64,000 nt of DNA from Biomphalaria glabrata (GCF_947242115.1 NC_074714.1:35970323-36034322), one strand, 5' to 3'; numbered from the stretch's first letter, positions 12,055 through 24,784 are shown. The notes: generated from the sequence alone by a model not told the origin. A program made the numbers and translations.

Positions 12055-15000
12055 TCAGGATTCATTTGACTTTATGGAATGTTCTTCATCAGACTTGATG
12101 CTGCCAGAATATTGACAAACATCCTTCTCAATGTCTTGTTTTTCTCGAGGAGTAAGGTCAATGAGTTCAGCCAGTTGTTGATGCTGCACCTTGTCTAAGG
12201 CTTCCAGTCGTAGCCGCAAAACTTTTAAATCTTCCTGATGTTGCTCCTCCTATGTTTAGAAAAAAATGTTAGAAAAATCAGAGTTTAAAAAAGCAAGCGC
12301 AGTATCTTGCTATTTTAATCTTTTATTACAAAAATTTTATCAAGTCTAAGTCTGTCTGGTAAAAAGTTTGTACAGGTTATTTCTTTACACCTAATCTCAG
12401 ACCAAGCTGAAATTTGTTTTTTCTAGTGATTGGTTTTCTTCAATCAATTAAGATTAGTGAATAATATAATTTTATTGGTCTGCTCCCCACCTTAAAAACT
12501 TTTAAAAAGCTCTGTTCTTTCATTCTATTTATTGACAGAATAATAATATTTAGAATGCAACAGTAAAAAAACAACAATCTACAGCTGTTTTCTATAAAAA
12601 AAAATATACTAAATCTTTCCTTCAAAACATAAAGAGATTATACTTACCAATTCATTATCAAATCCTGACTGTTGCAGTACAGTAGAGGCATCTAGCAATA
12701 CCTCTGAAACTTTCTTTTTGTAAGAAGTTGAACTACTGGAAGGAATTGAAAACAATATAGTCCTGAATTCATTATGGCGGCGCCATAGATCTTTCCACTG
12801 CTTGTGTAGTCGATTATATTTATCAAATGGAACACATTTTCTGCAGATTTAGTAAGAATTTTTAGATTAGATTAAAATGTGCTGAAAATAAAATTGATCT
12901 TTAAATACAAATGTTTATACACTTATGTAATATAAATTTAAAAAACTCATACTCAGGTCTTACATCTGTTTACTGGTCCTAAACATTTTTCTCTTTAGTA
13001 AGAGTTAAATCAATTTAAAATAAATATAAAATGTATTATTACTGCAAAGCCTTTTTTTCCAGGTCCAACTCTGTATTTTGTGCTTTCAATAACATCAACT
13101 TGTCCTTCAGTTTCTCAGTAATTAAAGCAGTTTTTGTTTTTAGCTGAAAATATATATATTTTAAGGAACTTACTGAATAAGGCTAAACAATCAATTTTAC
13201 TCTAATAATGAGGCTATTGTTTTGAAGGTTTTACACACAAGTTTTTTCTTTCATTTAATGGTACTCTGAAATAACAATTAAAGTAACATTAATTGATTTA
13301 AGATGTGTGCAGAAATGCATGAAGGAAATCATTTAAACCTTGCTACTTTAAAGTTGTGCAATTAATGGAGTGATATGGAAGTGCTCTAATTTGAATTCAA
13401 TTAATAAAACAGTTTCATCCTAGCTGACATTCTCTTAAAACTAGAATAATTTCTAGAAATATAATAGTCCCCATGGCCTAAAAGTCAGATGCAAAACACA
13501 ATTTAAATAAAGCAAATCAATACATACATTTTTCACACACACATACACCAATAGAATTAAGTAATTAAAAATACTGTTTTTCTTAATTTTAATCTAAAAC
13601 TATCTAATTGATTATATTATAATTATTAATCTATGTCAATGAGAATAATTCACACCTTTTTATGTATGACGGAAGCCCTGTTATATTTGGCTAAAGATTC
13701 ATTTAATTTTTCCTCTAGCTCATGTATTCTACCTTCAAGCTGCACACGGTCATCAGCCATGGCAGATCGTTGTTGCATTAAAATGACCTAATAAAAGAAA
13801 TATATAAAAACTGTTAAACTAATATAGTTGAAAATGAAAAGTTGTCATGGAATCCTCATATTGAAGAGATTATTACAAAAATCAAACAAAACATTAGGGT
13901 TTATTAACATTTTTTTTACAAATCAAACAAGAACATAAAACTAAAATGCTATTTAACTTTAGTAGGCCAATGTTATGCATCCTCTGTTTGGGATCCCTCA
14001 ACTCACGAAAACATAAAGAAACTAGAACAAATACAAACTAGGGAAGTGAGATTTATAACTAACAAATGTTCCAATTTGATTAGAGTAACACCATTAGTAA
14101 AATCACTAAACTTAGAGACACTTCAGGACAGAAGAATAAAGTAAAGTATATATATAATACATAAAACAATAAATCATAATTTACAAATAGAAAAACAAAA
14201 CCTAATGAGATACTTAGAAAGACACAAAGATAAAAGCAAATTTCTTATTCTATATACTAGAACAAATTCGTACAAGTGCTCCTTCTTCCCTAGTGACATT
14301 AGAGAACGGAATGGATTGCCTGAATCAGCCAGAAAAACCAACAACTTAGCAGAGTTTAAGTCATTGATTAACATGCATGACTAGATAGACACATGAAATG
14401 CGTAGGACATAATTATCTTCTTTTTTAAAGTAACGTTTCTACTATAAAAGATAAATAAGATGATATGTAACAACAGCACTAGAAAACAATTGCCACTGAG
14501 ATAAAAGTCATTAAGACAAAATGAAGGTCAAATTTTGTTGTTATATTTTTGTGAATTGAATAAAAGAAGGGGCATTCTAATATTAAGGCATGATAAGAAT
14601 GGAGAAGGATGGTCAATGAAACTTGCGTGGTGCCCCAATGGTCCAGCAGACTAAGGGATAGGTAAAGGTAAAAGAAGATTTTATTAAGTTATTTTAATAA
14701 AGAAACATATAAATGCCTGGTGATTATTCTGAAGTTGCTCAAGCTGGGATTTAGTCATCTGGAGTTCTTCTCTTAACAATTCTGCATTATTTTTTATTTT
14801 CATGTTGGAATCTGCCAGCTCATTTTCAGCAGAATGAAAGCCATTGATTTCAGTTTGCAGCTTATAGACTTGAGATTTCAACAATGAGTTTTCAGAACGT
14901 TCTCGTTCCACTTGACTTTCAAGACTTTCCATGTGACCAAGCCGAGCTCTAACAAAAAAAATTTTTAATCATTATTTTATTGAGCATTGTTAAAGCTTTG

Positions 15001-18000
15001 CAATGCAATGTTAAGGAAAAGAATAAATACATACTTAATGCTGATTAACTCCCTCTCTGCCTGGTCTTTGGCTGCATTGGCTTGGCTGACACGATCATTA
15101 GCTTTCTCTTGATCTGCATGGCGACGAGCTTCATCATCAATTCTGCGGCGTTCCATTTCCTGAAGTTTAGTTTCTAATTCAAACCTTTAAGACAAAAGTC
15201 ATTGATGGAGTTTTTATAACAGAGCAATAGATCCAAGATATCTCTTTAATGTAAACATATAACATTGAATCAATGCATCTTTGATATCCATCTAATATAA
15301 ATGTAAAACATTTTGTAGTACTAATTCCACTGAGATATTCAAAAACATAAAAATAATAATAATTGTGCAAAATTTCAACTTGATCCAAGAATGGGAAGTG
15401 GAAGAAAAAAAAAAGATTTTAACTAGACAGACAAAGTGATATAAACTTTGTAGAAAATAAGGGAGCTTGTTATAACTGAACAAATTTGTTCAAGTACTTA
15501 AAAAAAAAAAATAATAACTTTCCCTAGATCTTAATGTGACCTATGCCCTTATACCTATGACCTAAAATATATGGACCACTGTCTACTAGGTCTAACATTC
15601 AGTGAAACTTTGACAAGTAAAAACTTTCTGCCCAAAACTAGAAACGTGACATTGACTCTACATTGACTAAATGATTTTATCAACTTGAAGTTCATAAAAT
15701 CATAACAGGGTTACACAGAAAGCCCCAATGTACCAACATACCATGGAAATATCCCACTGAGAAAAAAATGGCCATTGAGAAACTGCTTCTAAACTGTGGA
15801 TTAATGAGCTTCACTTTTTTCCCCATCAAATGCAATGTATTCATTTGTAGTAGCCCACAGAAAGTCATTTTTGTTTCCTGTTTGCTGACCCACGTATTCA
15901 TCATGGATGTTTCCATATGTGTACAAATGGTGAAGCCAAGAAAACAACTCATCTCTCACTTGCTCAAACATTGTGCTTACAAGCTATCTCAAAGGTGAAA
16001 TTCTCTGTGTATTTAGCTTTGTATAGTGCTAACTTGGTCTTACACAGACCTGTTGTATATCATTAGGATAAAGGCCAAAAAAATACATCTCTCATAATTG
16101 TAAACCAATACCATAATGATTCTTTTAATTTTAAACTGATTTAAAAAATAGTGTTTTAAATGTATTTTTAATTTCTGATTTTTTTTTTATAGACAAATAC
16201 AACAAATAAAAACATTTTAAGCAAAACTCATATCTATTCTAACAGCAGTGGTCTGTACATTTAATCTGCCTTATTTCTATGGACATTGTCTGTTTTGGGC
16301 ACACCTTTAAAAATGTTGTTTTGATTGTGAGAGAAGGGAAGGGAAGTAGACTTTTCATCATCACATCTGAGTTCCAAAATAAGGCTTTATGCTATATAGT
16401 AATAAAACAAACAGAACGGATTTTTATAAATGTACTAGTAATCACTAAGCTACAGAAGTAAAGTAGCCCATTGAAACAACCAGCCTATCAATCATAATAA
16501 GTAAAGGCCATGCATTAATAGAAACTGATAGATTTTCAAATCAAGCTGCACAAAAAAAAAAAAAACAAGATAAATATCAAAGAATTAAAAGCTTAAAAAT
16601 AGTTTTAGAAATAAATTTGTGAAAATACTTAATTTCTTTCATTTCTGTCATATCTAACCTTTTAAAGTATTAATATATTTTTTCCACCAAATGATACATA
16701 CATATATTAAACATAAATGAATAACAGCACCAGGGACCAAGTTTTTAAGAGAGAAAGTAGTGAATTAAAATTTTAATTCACTACTTTCTCTCTTAAAAAC
16801 TTGGTCCCTGGTGCTGTTATTCATTTATGTTTAATATATGTATGTATCATTTGTTTCAGCACCTAGCTTCAACTCTATGTTTATATTTTTTCCACCAGAA
16901 TGCAATTAGTTAATTAAAAAAAAACCCCACTAACTTTTCATTTTCCACTTTGACAATCTTAGAAAACTCTTCCTCTCTGGCTGCTTGAACCCTTAGCACA
17001 GCATCTCTCTCTTTCTCCTCCAACAGATGTTGTAACTGAAGAACTTTGGCTTGTGAAATGTCCAGTTGTTGTTTCATATCTTTTTTTTTTCCAATAAATG
17101 AAATAAAAATGGTGCATAGATCCATGAAATAATTAAGGATATAAACAAGTGTCTCCAAATATTGATTACAATTAACAGTTCAACTTTTGCCCAAATCTTT
17201 TACAAATACTTATTTTTCCTATACAGCTTTAAACTACAAAGGAAGATCTTGGATAATTTTTACTGTGCAACAACGTGAAATTTGCTAACATATGGAATAA
17301 CTTGTTGGCGAAATCCCAAAATATCAAATATCATTGTTGGCAAGGCAACATTTTATCAAGAATGTCGCGCCACTTAGACAACATTATAAAAAGAGCATCA
17401 AAAACCACACACACAACACTACCATATTTAAACAAACTTTTTGAACAAAAATGTCTCAGCTGAATTGGAACGATCTTGGAAGACAATAGCCACCCACTCC
17501 AACAAAACGTCAAGTTGTCGCGAAGTGAGCAATTTCTGTCAATCAAGGCTAGAACCAAGCAGTACAAAACTTGTTTGTTCATTACTCAGTCAGACTATCA
17601 GCACTACTCCTTGACTAAGAAATGTGAAAAGGATCAAGATGTCTGTGTGTAGTCAGTCAATGAACTCTTTATGTTGTGTCTGTTCTATCTATGTGAATGT
17701 TTCTGTTGTGTTGTTTTTATTGAGAAAATAGTCCTTGTAATCACAACAAATTTCCATAAGAATAACAAACAGTCTTTGTCTTATAACATGGAAAGTGATC
17801 CTAAATTTTTTATTTGCAAAAATAAATTTAGTGTACACTTTTCAAACATTACCAATAATTAATAACATTAATTAAATCTATGAAATTATTGGCAGGCATT
17901 TATTCAATAGCATGTGTACAGTCAAAAAACATATTTAAAAATGTGTATCTTTAAATAAATAAATAGTAAAGAAGAGTAAAGTTCCCCTTTCAGACCTTGC

Positions 18001-21000
18001 GATCTATGGGGCAGATGATGTAAAGGTCATCAGTTTCTATGACCAACAGTTAACAAGCAGGGTGTCAAGTGCAGGGTTAGTAGTACTTTTCCATGACAAA
18101 ATTTTAGGAGATTTTAGGAGGTTTTTTTAAGGATGAAATGTATGATGTGTGTGTGTTTTTCCTATCCACTTGTGTGATACATAGTAAAATATACACAAAA
18201 CTAAGCATTTATCAAATCAATTAGGCCTATTGTTATTTGATTTTAAAAATAATAATAAATATCTTGCCAATATGCCACAGAAACAATATTATCAGCTGTG
18301 GTATGTCCACAGAAAATGTAATGAAAGATGGTTGCTTTTCCATTTTTTTAAATAACAAACATTCTTAGAGATGCCTTCATAATGTGTATTCTCTGTGATG
18401 AAAATGTACATTTTTAGTTCCTACTAGAGTCATGGTGTGCATTTGAGGTAATGTTTTATTCTTTTATTAGCTAACTTAAATCCTTCTCATAAACAGAGCC
18501 AGTAATATATATATAGGCCTATTTGAATGTTTAGTTGACATTTGCTTACTAAAAAATGGCTTTTGGATTTTGGGGGGGGGGGGGGGATTAGACATATTCG
18601 GAGGGGTGTAGCCTACAAATTAGTCTGGTAATAGTCACTACAGACTAGATCTAGCACGTCTTTAGTGGTAACAATAAATGGAAACGAAAATTTCTACGCT
18701 GACTTCAGAAAAATACTGCCAGGTGAAATGCTTGCTTGAGCCAAGGCCATCTTCAATCACGAGGTCACGCTTCACAAGTGCGTGAAAGGCGGTGCAGAAG
18801 CGTCACTGGTCAGCTCATTAACACAGCCAGCCCGTAAGGTCATGCGATCAGAATGCCTAGTTACGCTGTTGTTGTTTTTTTCCCCGCATTTTAGCAAGAA
18901 ATAAGCAAAATTATATTTTAAAAAAAATATTGGGTAAAAATTTTAGGAGAATGGACAAAATTTTAGGAGACTTTCAGCAATTTTTAGGAGAATTTTAGGA
19001 TTTTAGGAGACTTTTCATTTTTTAGGAGATTTTAGGAGCGCTACGAACCCTGCAAGTGGCCAGCACAACAACCAACTGCCTTTACTTTCCCCATCTAAAG
19101 TCAGTTACCCATTGACATTTAACTAATTCTAACCTTTTTTAAGTCAATAAAATAACTTAAATTAGCAAAGATTAGTTAAGGATGATTGGGAATTTTCTAA
19201 TTTAAAAAAATGGTCATTTAAAAAGTAAGCAATAAGCCATCATGATCAAAACATTTAGACCAGTGATTCCCAAAGTGGTCTATATAGACCACCAGGAGTC
19301 TACGACGACTTTTTGTATCAAAGTTCTTGGATGTCAAAGATCTTTTTTTTAAAACAAAATTTAATTCAATGATAATTGTACATTGCTTTTTTTTAACAGA
19401 CTTGTTTCATAAATTCTATTAGGTTAACTTACATGTGGGCATAGGCGTAGCCAGGATTTTTTCGGTGGGGGATTTTCGCAACCCAACCTCACCCCCAGCT
19501 ATGCCCATGCATGTGGCCACATAATTCCTAATGTCCATTAGACATCGTTGAAAAAAAAACAACACATAACACAGCTCATAAATCAGAAAAAAAAATTAAT
19601 TCAGCAATATTAGCTAACCAAGGGGTCTACCGAATCCTGGAAAACATGTCAAGGGGTCTACGAGCCAAAAAAGTTTGGGAACCACTGATTTAGACCTTAT
19701 TGTGACAGACTACCACTTGACTGTGACAAAAGTAATTATTCTGGAAACTTTATAGTATGTTCAACAGTAATTTATCTAGATAATTCAAGTTTTACAGTAA
19801 TCAATCTTAATTCACTCAGTGTTGGTGCAAATAGTAAATGAAGTGAATCTAAGTAAAAAAAAAAACACACACACACACACACAAAGGATCTGTATATATT
19901 ATTCATATATAAAATTGAAAATTCATTAAATATAAATGCCATGCTTTGTAAATTGCATGATGAATCTTGACTAGATCAAATTGTACCTTCCAGTTCATTT
20001 CTCAGTCTATCCCTTTCTTTCTCAAGCTCTCCCCTCTGTTTCAGCATGTCCATTTTCAGGTTAGAAAGGTCAACCTTGGACCTGTGGATGGTCTCTTCAG
20101 CATGATTTTTCAAAATGGTGTTTTTTGTTTCGACTTCATGCAGCTCTCCTCTGAGTTTATTCTGATCTGTGATGACTGCTGTCAGCTCATGATGAATTGA
20201 TTCTATTTGGCGTTTCAATGATTCTCTTTCAGACTTGCAAAAAAATGTAATTTATTTATTTATTCGTGTAACATTAGCAGTATATAAATAGTAAAGGTCC
20301 CTTAATGACAATGGGGCTGGTAAAGTTAACACTGGCAAACTGTTATTCAGGGTATAGCTACAATTAACAATAGCCTTGGTAGTCATATATAAGAGTTTCT
20401 GAAGAACCTAAGTAAATCAAACAAAATCACTTGTCTGGACCAGTTGGGAAAGGTGGTATCTTGGTGAATGTTGACATGATCATTTTTTGTGCATAATTTC
20501 AGCTTAATTTGACATTGAGTGTGGGAGAAATAACATGTACAAACTTTTTACCAGGCAGATAGAGAGTTATTATAAAAGATTTGTAAAAATCCAATCTCCA
20601 ATAGGATAAACATTCAAGACCCTAAAATCTTCATACAAGAGCAGTATCCCTTAGCCTTTATATCTGCAAAAGGTGCTTGCTTGATCACAATATGCACTTG
20701 TAAACTTTTATACAAAGTTGGTCCCTTCTGTAGCTAACCTTTACTTTAAAAAATCTCCCCATCATTCACACACCTCAAATATTTTAATGATAGTAAAAAA
20801 TTTGAAATGGATTTATTTTATATAACTTTACTTAATTGTGTAGTAAATACTAGTAATGTACAAATACAAATTACACTATTCAATTTACCTGTTCTAAAAT
20901 TTATGATTAAAAAATCTTACATTGAATCTATCCTAAATTTTACTTTAGTACTATTTAAAAAAGTTGGCTTTTTTTCTAAACCTCACCTCTAAAGATCTGA

Positions 21001-23803
21001 TTGTTGAAATCTGTTCAGAGACCTGCTTGGTATGTGTCCGCATAATGTTATCTGACTCCAGGCTTAGCTTCTCTTTTAGAGCTCTTACCTCTTCAAGCTC
21101 ATTCAATAACTCTTTTACCTAAGAACAACAAAAACTTTTATATTCCATTCTTCTCCTCTTTTATATAACTTTGTTTCCTTTTTCAAAACAATACAAATCA
21201 CCAAAGAAAAGAAAATTTTTTTTTTGTGATGCTTGAATTACATTTTACATAACTTTTCTGTGCTTACTGAAAAAAACAACAAAGTAAATTGCCGACCAGA
21301 TATCAATTGGTAAGCATGACTGAGTCACCTATAAGAACAATTAGAGATCACTTTAACAAAAACTGAGCTCAAAAGTTTGCATTTAAATTACAATTAAGGC
21401 TGTGATCTAAGTATTATTTTATAGCAATTATATTTAGAGAATAATTACTGCATTAAAAAAGATATTGTTTGGATACTACTTAAAAACAATAGCACTCATT
21501 ATATTTCTAAAGACTGAGGAAATGTGCATGATTGCACTGACTCTAGGTACTGATTCTAATCTATATGTATATATTTGCTGATTTTTCACAGCAACAATAA
21601 ATCTTAAATCTGTTGCTAAGCTAATAAGGAACATTGTAAATTACAATATTGAATATTGAAAGAAAAGAATTTCATTTTGAATCAATCTTTTAACATAGAT
21701 TCTACTCAGTATTTTTAAAATGTAAATTAACCAATGAAACAGATAATAATAAAAAAAAATAACAAACCTGTAGATTTAATTGTGCATTATCTCTTTGCAG
21801 TACTCTGACTTTCTGTAAATCACTACCAGTTTCAGTTTGAATTTTTGTAATGGTTGCATCACGATCTTGTCGTAAATTAGTCAGCTAGTTTAGGGAATGT
21901 AATAAACTTCAGTTTAAGGTCTCAGTTCCACTTTATTAAAAGTTTGTTCTAATACTGACTTACAGACACATGAATCACTAAAATCCTATTCCTTTAAATT
22001 AATCAATGATGTATGATAAACTGTTAAAAAATCTTCACCTTTTGAATTATGAAAATAGAACCACATTTCTTAACAACTCACCTCAATGTCATGCTGTTTA
22101 ACTAAATCCTGCATTTGTTGGACATGTTCAGTTTGATTGTGTTCATACTCAGCTTTAAGGAAAGACAACTCATAACGAAGCTTACTCATAGCTGCCCTGT
22201 ATTCTTCCACCTCATCTTCCTGTTTCCTAGATTTCTGAATGTAAATCTTCTCCAAGTCTTCAAGCATTTGGGATTTGATAAGTTCAAGTCTTTGTGGAGT
22301 TATCATCTGCAGAAGATAACATGGATCTAATTTTCTTTTATTAAGCAGGGATTATAAAATAAAAAAAACAACTTTATGTGTTAATTTGTACTTTGAATTT
22401 ATCTATATGTAAAATTAAGAAAGCTTCCAGTAAAGAAGTTAAGCAAGGTAACATTTATAACTGTAATCAAAGTGCACTAATCATTTAATTATCTCATTTC
22501 TTGGAATAAGTATGATAGTGTTTTTTGTTTGTTTGCCATTAAAATCTTTTTTTTTTATTATCTCTAAATAAAGTTAACATAAAATTACAAATTGAAAAAA
22601 AAAAATTAAAAAAATCATTGTAAATGAGAAAAAATAAAAAAATCAAATTACTTGTTTTCAATATTAACAGGATACAGTGTCCAAAAGGTTGTCATTGCCA
22701 GAAGTGGTAATGGATATAAGCACTACACTACCTATAAATTGCTTTCTAATGGCATGGATCTCAAATAGCCTCTGACAAGCAGTCCAACTCCTGGCCTTCA
22801 CGTGTGTCTCCGATATTGAGTCCGGCAGAACGGTTTTCACTAACAGGAGAAGGGGCTTGTTAGCCATGGAGAAGGAAATCTCTTAATTCAAACCTCTGCT
22901 GCCTTGTAGTTATACCCAATCATGGGAAAGGCTTTGGGAGTCAACCCTGAGGAAAAACCCTTAGGAAGGCAGTTTACAGCACACAGTGCTTCATCCTGCC
23001 AGAGCCTGCAACACCACTGACCCCAAACTGTATGGCAGTTGCTGTTCCTTTAGATACATCAGCTGTGTGAAGAGGGGGAACTACTGTGTGGGTGACATCA
23101 ATCCAAACATAGCTAATGCCCAAGCATTCATATCATTTCTATGAGATGATCCATTTAATCCCTTTCCAACTGAAGGAGCCCATATTAATAATTACACATT
23201 TATTTCATAATAACATTCAAACAATAAAAACTCCACTATTATTCTCTTAATAACAGATGTGTCATGTATACAGTATTATCATACAACTGTAAATTATGCA
23301 AAACATTTGTAACCGAAATTACCTTTGTTTTAAGTTCATTTATTTCAGCCACTTTTTCAGCAAGTTCTCTGCCACAAGCCTCAAACATAGATAAATATTT
23401 TTCTTTCACCAGTCGAGACTCTTCAAGGGTTGACTTGTTCTCTGCCTCTAATTCTAGCAATTTTTCTTGAAGACTTCAAAAAAACAACACTAATTCAAAT
23501 AATTTAGTTTTTTGTGCATCTTTATATATAAAAAAAAAAAAAAAAAATAAAAAATGAATTAATTTTGTAATGTTGACTTTATTAAGCTAGGTTAAAAAGT
23601 CTTCATTGCTCTTACCATGTGTGCTCTACTTTGAGTTGCTGGTAGTTGATTTTATGTTTTTCAGCTCGTGCTTTTTCATCAGACAAGAGTTTTTGTAGTT
23701 CAGTTTCTACCATCAGTTGTGGTAACTGATTGCTTAGATTACTAGCAATTAGTCTGTTACCTCCAATGATATGGGAGGAATGAAAACTTGTGCTGGCCAT
23801 TTT
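12055..23803 (-). CDS. CEP83: Centrosomal protein of 83 kDa (CEP83/CCDC41)
   Basis: A distal-appendage protein that docks the mother centriole to membrane at the start of ciliogenesis. Coding exons in transcript order: 23616-23800, 23323-23473, 22082-22306, 21768-21884, 20987-21118, 19987-20233, 16935-17079, 15035-15184, 14717-14948, 13656-13787, 13043-13143, 12648-12840, 12055-12249. They total 2205 nt: 734 aa plus TGA, with every junction phase matching (human protein about 700 aa). Start ATG at 23798-23800; the exon appears to begin at 23803 after an AG, implying an upstream 5' UTR exon. Landmarks matching vertebrate CEP83: KINYQQLKVEHT near the N-terminus, TPQRLELIKSQM, YRAAMSKLRYELSFLKAEYE, VPFDKYNRLHKQWKDLWRRH, and EEQHQEDLKVLRLRLE near the C-terminus. 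It is almost entirely coiled coil. Odd points: a GC donor after 14717 and an A-rich acceptor before 17079. Introns are full of transposons. Confidence 0.96.
12335..12430 (+). mobile_element. SINE-like family C fragment in CEP83 intron
   Basis: 'ctgtctggtaaaaagtttgt' followed by 'gttatttctt' and 'ccaagctgaaatttg', matching 40315 onward and the reverse complement of 61929-62005. Confidence 0.6.
13843..14465 (+). mobile_element. CR1-like LINE, 3' fragment in CEP83 intron
   Basis: Aligns with 30741-31369 of the longer LINE, from the 'tcatggaatcc' block through the C-terminal frame and the 3' UTR to 'aaaagataaataagat'. It is inserted antisense to CEP83. Many substitutions and indels; no open frame. 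Confidence 0.88.
14560..14690 (+). repeat. Dispersed repeat B fragment
   Basis: The block 'gtggtgccccaatggtccag' followed by 'cagactaagggataggtaaa' recurs at 61013-61050. The preceding bases resemble the decayed end of a LINE reading frame, so this may be a LINE 3' tail. It lies beside CEP83 exon 14717-14948. Confidence 0.5.
14711..14717 (-). other. Candidate non-canonical GC splice donor of CEP83
   Basis: On the minus strand the exon ends CACCAG and the intron would start gcattta, joining in phase 0 to VILMQQRSAM at 13787. A GT donor three codons further on would put the downstream exon out of frame. GC-AG introns are a known minority class, but this one lacks the usual strong +3 to +6 match, so transcript support is needed. 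Confidence 0.55.
16688..16853. repeat. Perfect 166-bp palindrome without spacer
   Basis: Two 83-nt arms meet at 16770/16771 (tgaattaaaa|ttttaattca) and are exact reverse complements over their whole length. A 15-bp direct repeat, 'atattttttccacca', flanks the block at 16675-16689 and 16883-16897, so the inserted or duplicated segment would be 16690-16882. It sits in a CEP83 intron 82 bp downstream of the exon ending at 16935. It could be a fold-back insertion, a template-switch product, or an assembly or amplification artefact. Confidence 0.97.
17982..19110 (-). mobile_element. tRNA-derived SINE split by a later transposon
   Basis: 17982-18071 and 19059-19110 together match, in reverse complement, the SINE at 51079-51335: blocks for 'aaaggcggttgg', 'gctggccac', 'gacaccctg', 'agatgacc' and 'ctgcccc'. 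The element at 18072-19052 interrupts it within 'gtgtcaagtggccag'. Antisense insertion relative to the + strand, in a CEP83 intron. Confidence 0.8.
18072..19052. mobile_element. Non-autonomous DNA transposon nested in a SINE
   Basis: Termini are inverted: CAGGGTTAGTAG at the left and the complement of CAGGGTTCGTAGCGC at the right. A direct repeat 'caagtg' lies at 18066-18071 and 19053-19058; the uninterrupted SINE has this site once. The interior shows repeated 'attttaggaga' motifs near both ends (18098-18122 and 18941-19040) and a 14-16 nt G run near 18577. No transposase frame is visible. The CAGGG termini suggest hAT, but a 6-bp duplication is shorter than the 8 bp of hAT, so the superfamily is left open. 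Confidence 0.8.
19261..19687. mobile_element. hAT-like MITE with perfect 8-bp target duplication
   Basis: Begins CAGTGATTCCCAAAGTGGTC and ends in the complementary AAAGTTTGGGAACCACTG. Flanked by 'atttagac' at 19253-19260 and 19688-19695, the 8-bp duplication expected for hAT. 427 bp, no coding capacity. A smaller element is nested at about 19439-19509. Confidence 0.88.
19439..19509. mobile_element. Small nested insertion inside the hAT MITE
   Basis: Opens 'gcataggcgtagccagg' and closes 'cccccagctatgcccatg', with partly inverted ends. A 'catgtgg' direct repeat flanks it (19432-19438 and 19510-19516). Only ~71 bp, so it is probably an internally deleted element. Confidence 0.5.
20505..20575 (-). 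mobile_element. SINE-like family C fragment
   Basis: 'gtgtgggagaaataacatgt' and 'actttttaccaggcagat' are the reverse complement of the family C head seen at 40315 and 12345. CEP83 intron. Confidence 0.6.
22660..23170. other. Unclassified, less AT-rich insert in CEP83 intron
   Basis: About 500 bp with clearly higher GC than the surrounding intron. It has no convincing reading frame and no match to the other repeats in this window. The abrupt composition change suggests an inserted repeat. I cannot assign a family. Confidence 0.4.
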
Positions 23804-23979
23804 CTGTTAGTTTATTTATTTGCACCTGTATTATATAATAGATGATACAATTTTATAAAATATAGCATCAGATTCTAAGTAACTTATTAAGGTCTGTGTG
23901 AAGTTGTTAAATTGAATATTTGTAAGAAATGAAGAAACTAATAGTAAATAAAATAAATGAGAAATGGACAAGCTCTCAT

Positions 23980-24330
23980 CCAAATCACAAGAAAGATGAT
24001 GCCTATTATAAGCTATCCTGACAAGATCAACGTCTAATCTTTCGACTCAGGACCGGACACAACAGAATGAGACAACATATGTACCAGAAGCTCAAAATTG
24101 GAACCAGTGAAATCTGCCCATGTGAGTGTCACCAGAGAATGCTGACTGTGTCTTCCAAAACTGCTCTCTTTACCAAGAGGCCTGCACAAGAAACTGGCCC
24201 CAAAACACCCCAATAGAAAGAAAGCTATATGGAGAGCTCCCTGATTTGGAAACCACTGTATAGTTCATCTCATACAGTGGTCTAGTCATCTGAACACTCC
24301 AACATAAAAAATGAGAAGAAGAAGAATATC
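23980..24330 (+). mobile_element. LINE 3' end (reverse-transcriptase tail) upstream of CEP83
   Basis: Frame from about 24037 reads FRLRTGHNRMRQHMYQKLKI followed by GTSEICPCE, the conserved 'RTGH...CPC' tail of many non-LTR reverse transcriptases, with later frame loss. It ends in a GAAGAA-rich tail near 24330. It lies ~180 bp outside the first recognised CEP83 coding exon, so in the promoter or a 5' UTR intron. Confidence 0.75.
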
Positions 24331-24784
24331 TGTTTTGATTGAATGTTATTCAGTTGTAATGATTAAGTCTAATCATTTCATGATGTTGTATATATTACAA
24401 ACTGACTTCAAATAGAATAAAAAACAAGAGAAATCCAAGAATAAGAATACGGAAAACTTTAATCCAAAATCCAATACTATATAAATTATTTCAAAAAATC
24501 CAAATATTAATTAGCAAATACAATTTTTAAGCTGTTATAATACAGAATGGATTTACAAGCCCAGAGTCAACAGTGAAATTATTTAAAAATGTAAATTTCC
24601 AAAACTGTGATGTCACACGAATTTTCCATTATTCCATTTGCTGCTTGAAAATGAGTATTTACATGGGAAATGTATACTTGTATTTTTGGTCTTGTTTCTT
24701 ATCTTATTCATTACAGACATTCCCAAAACAGAAGATAATTATGCTCTACACATATCTTAATGTATGTTAATTACAGACTTAAAC

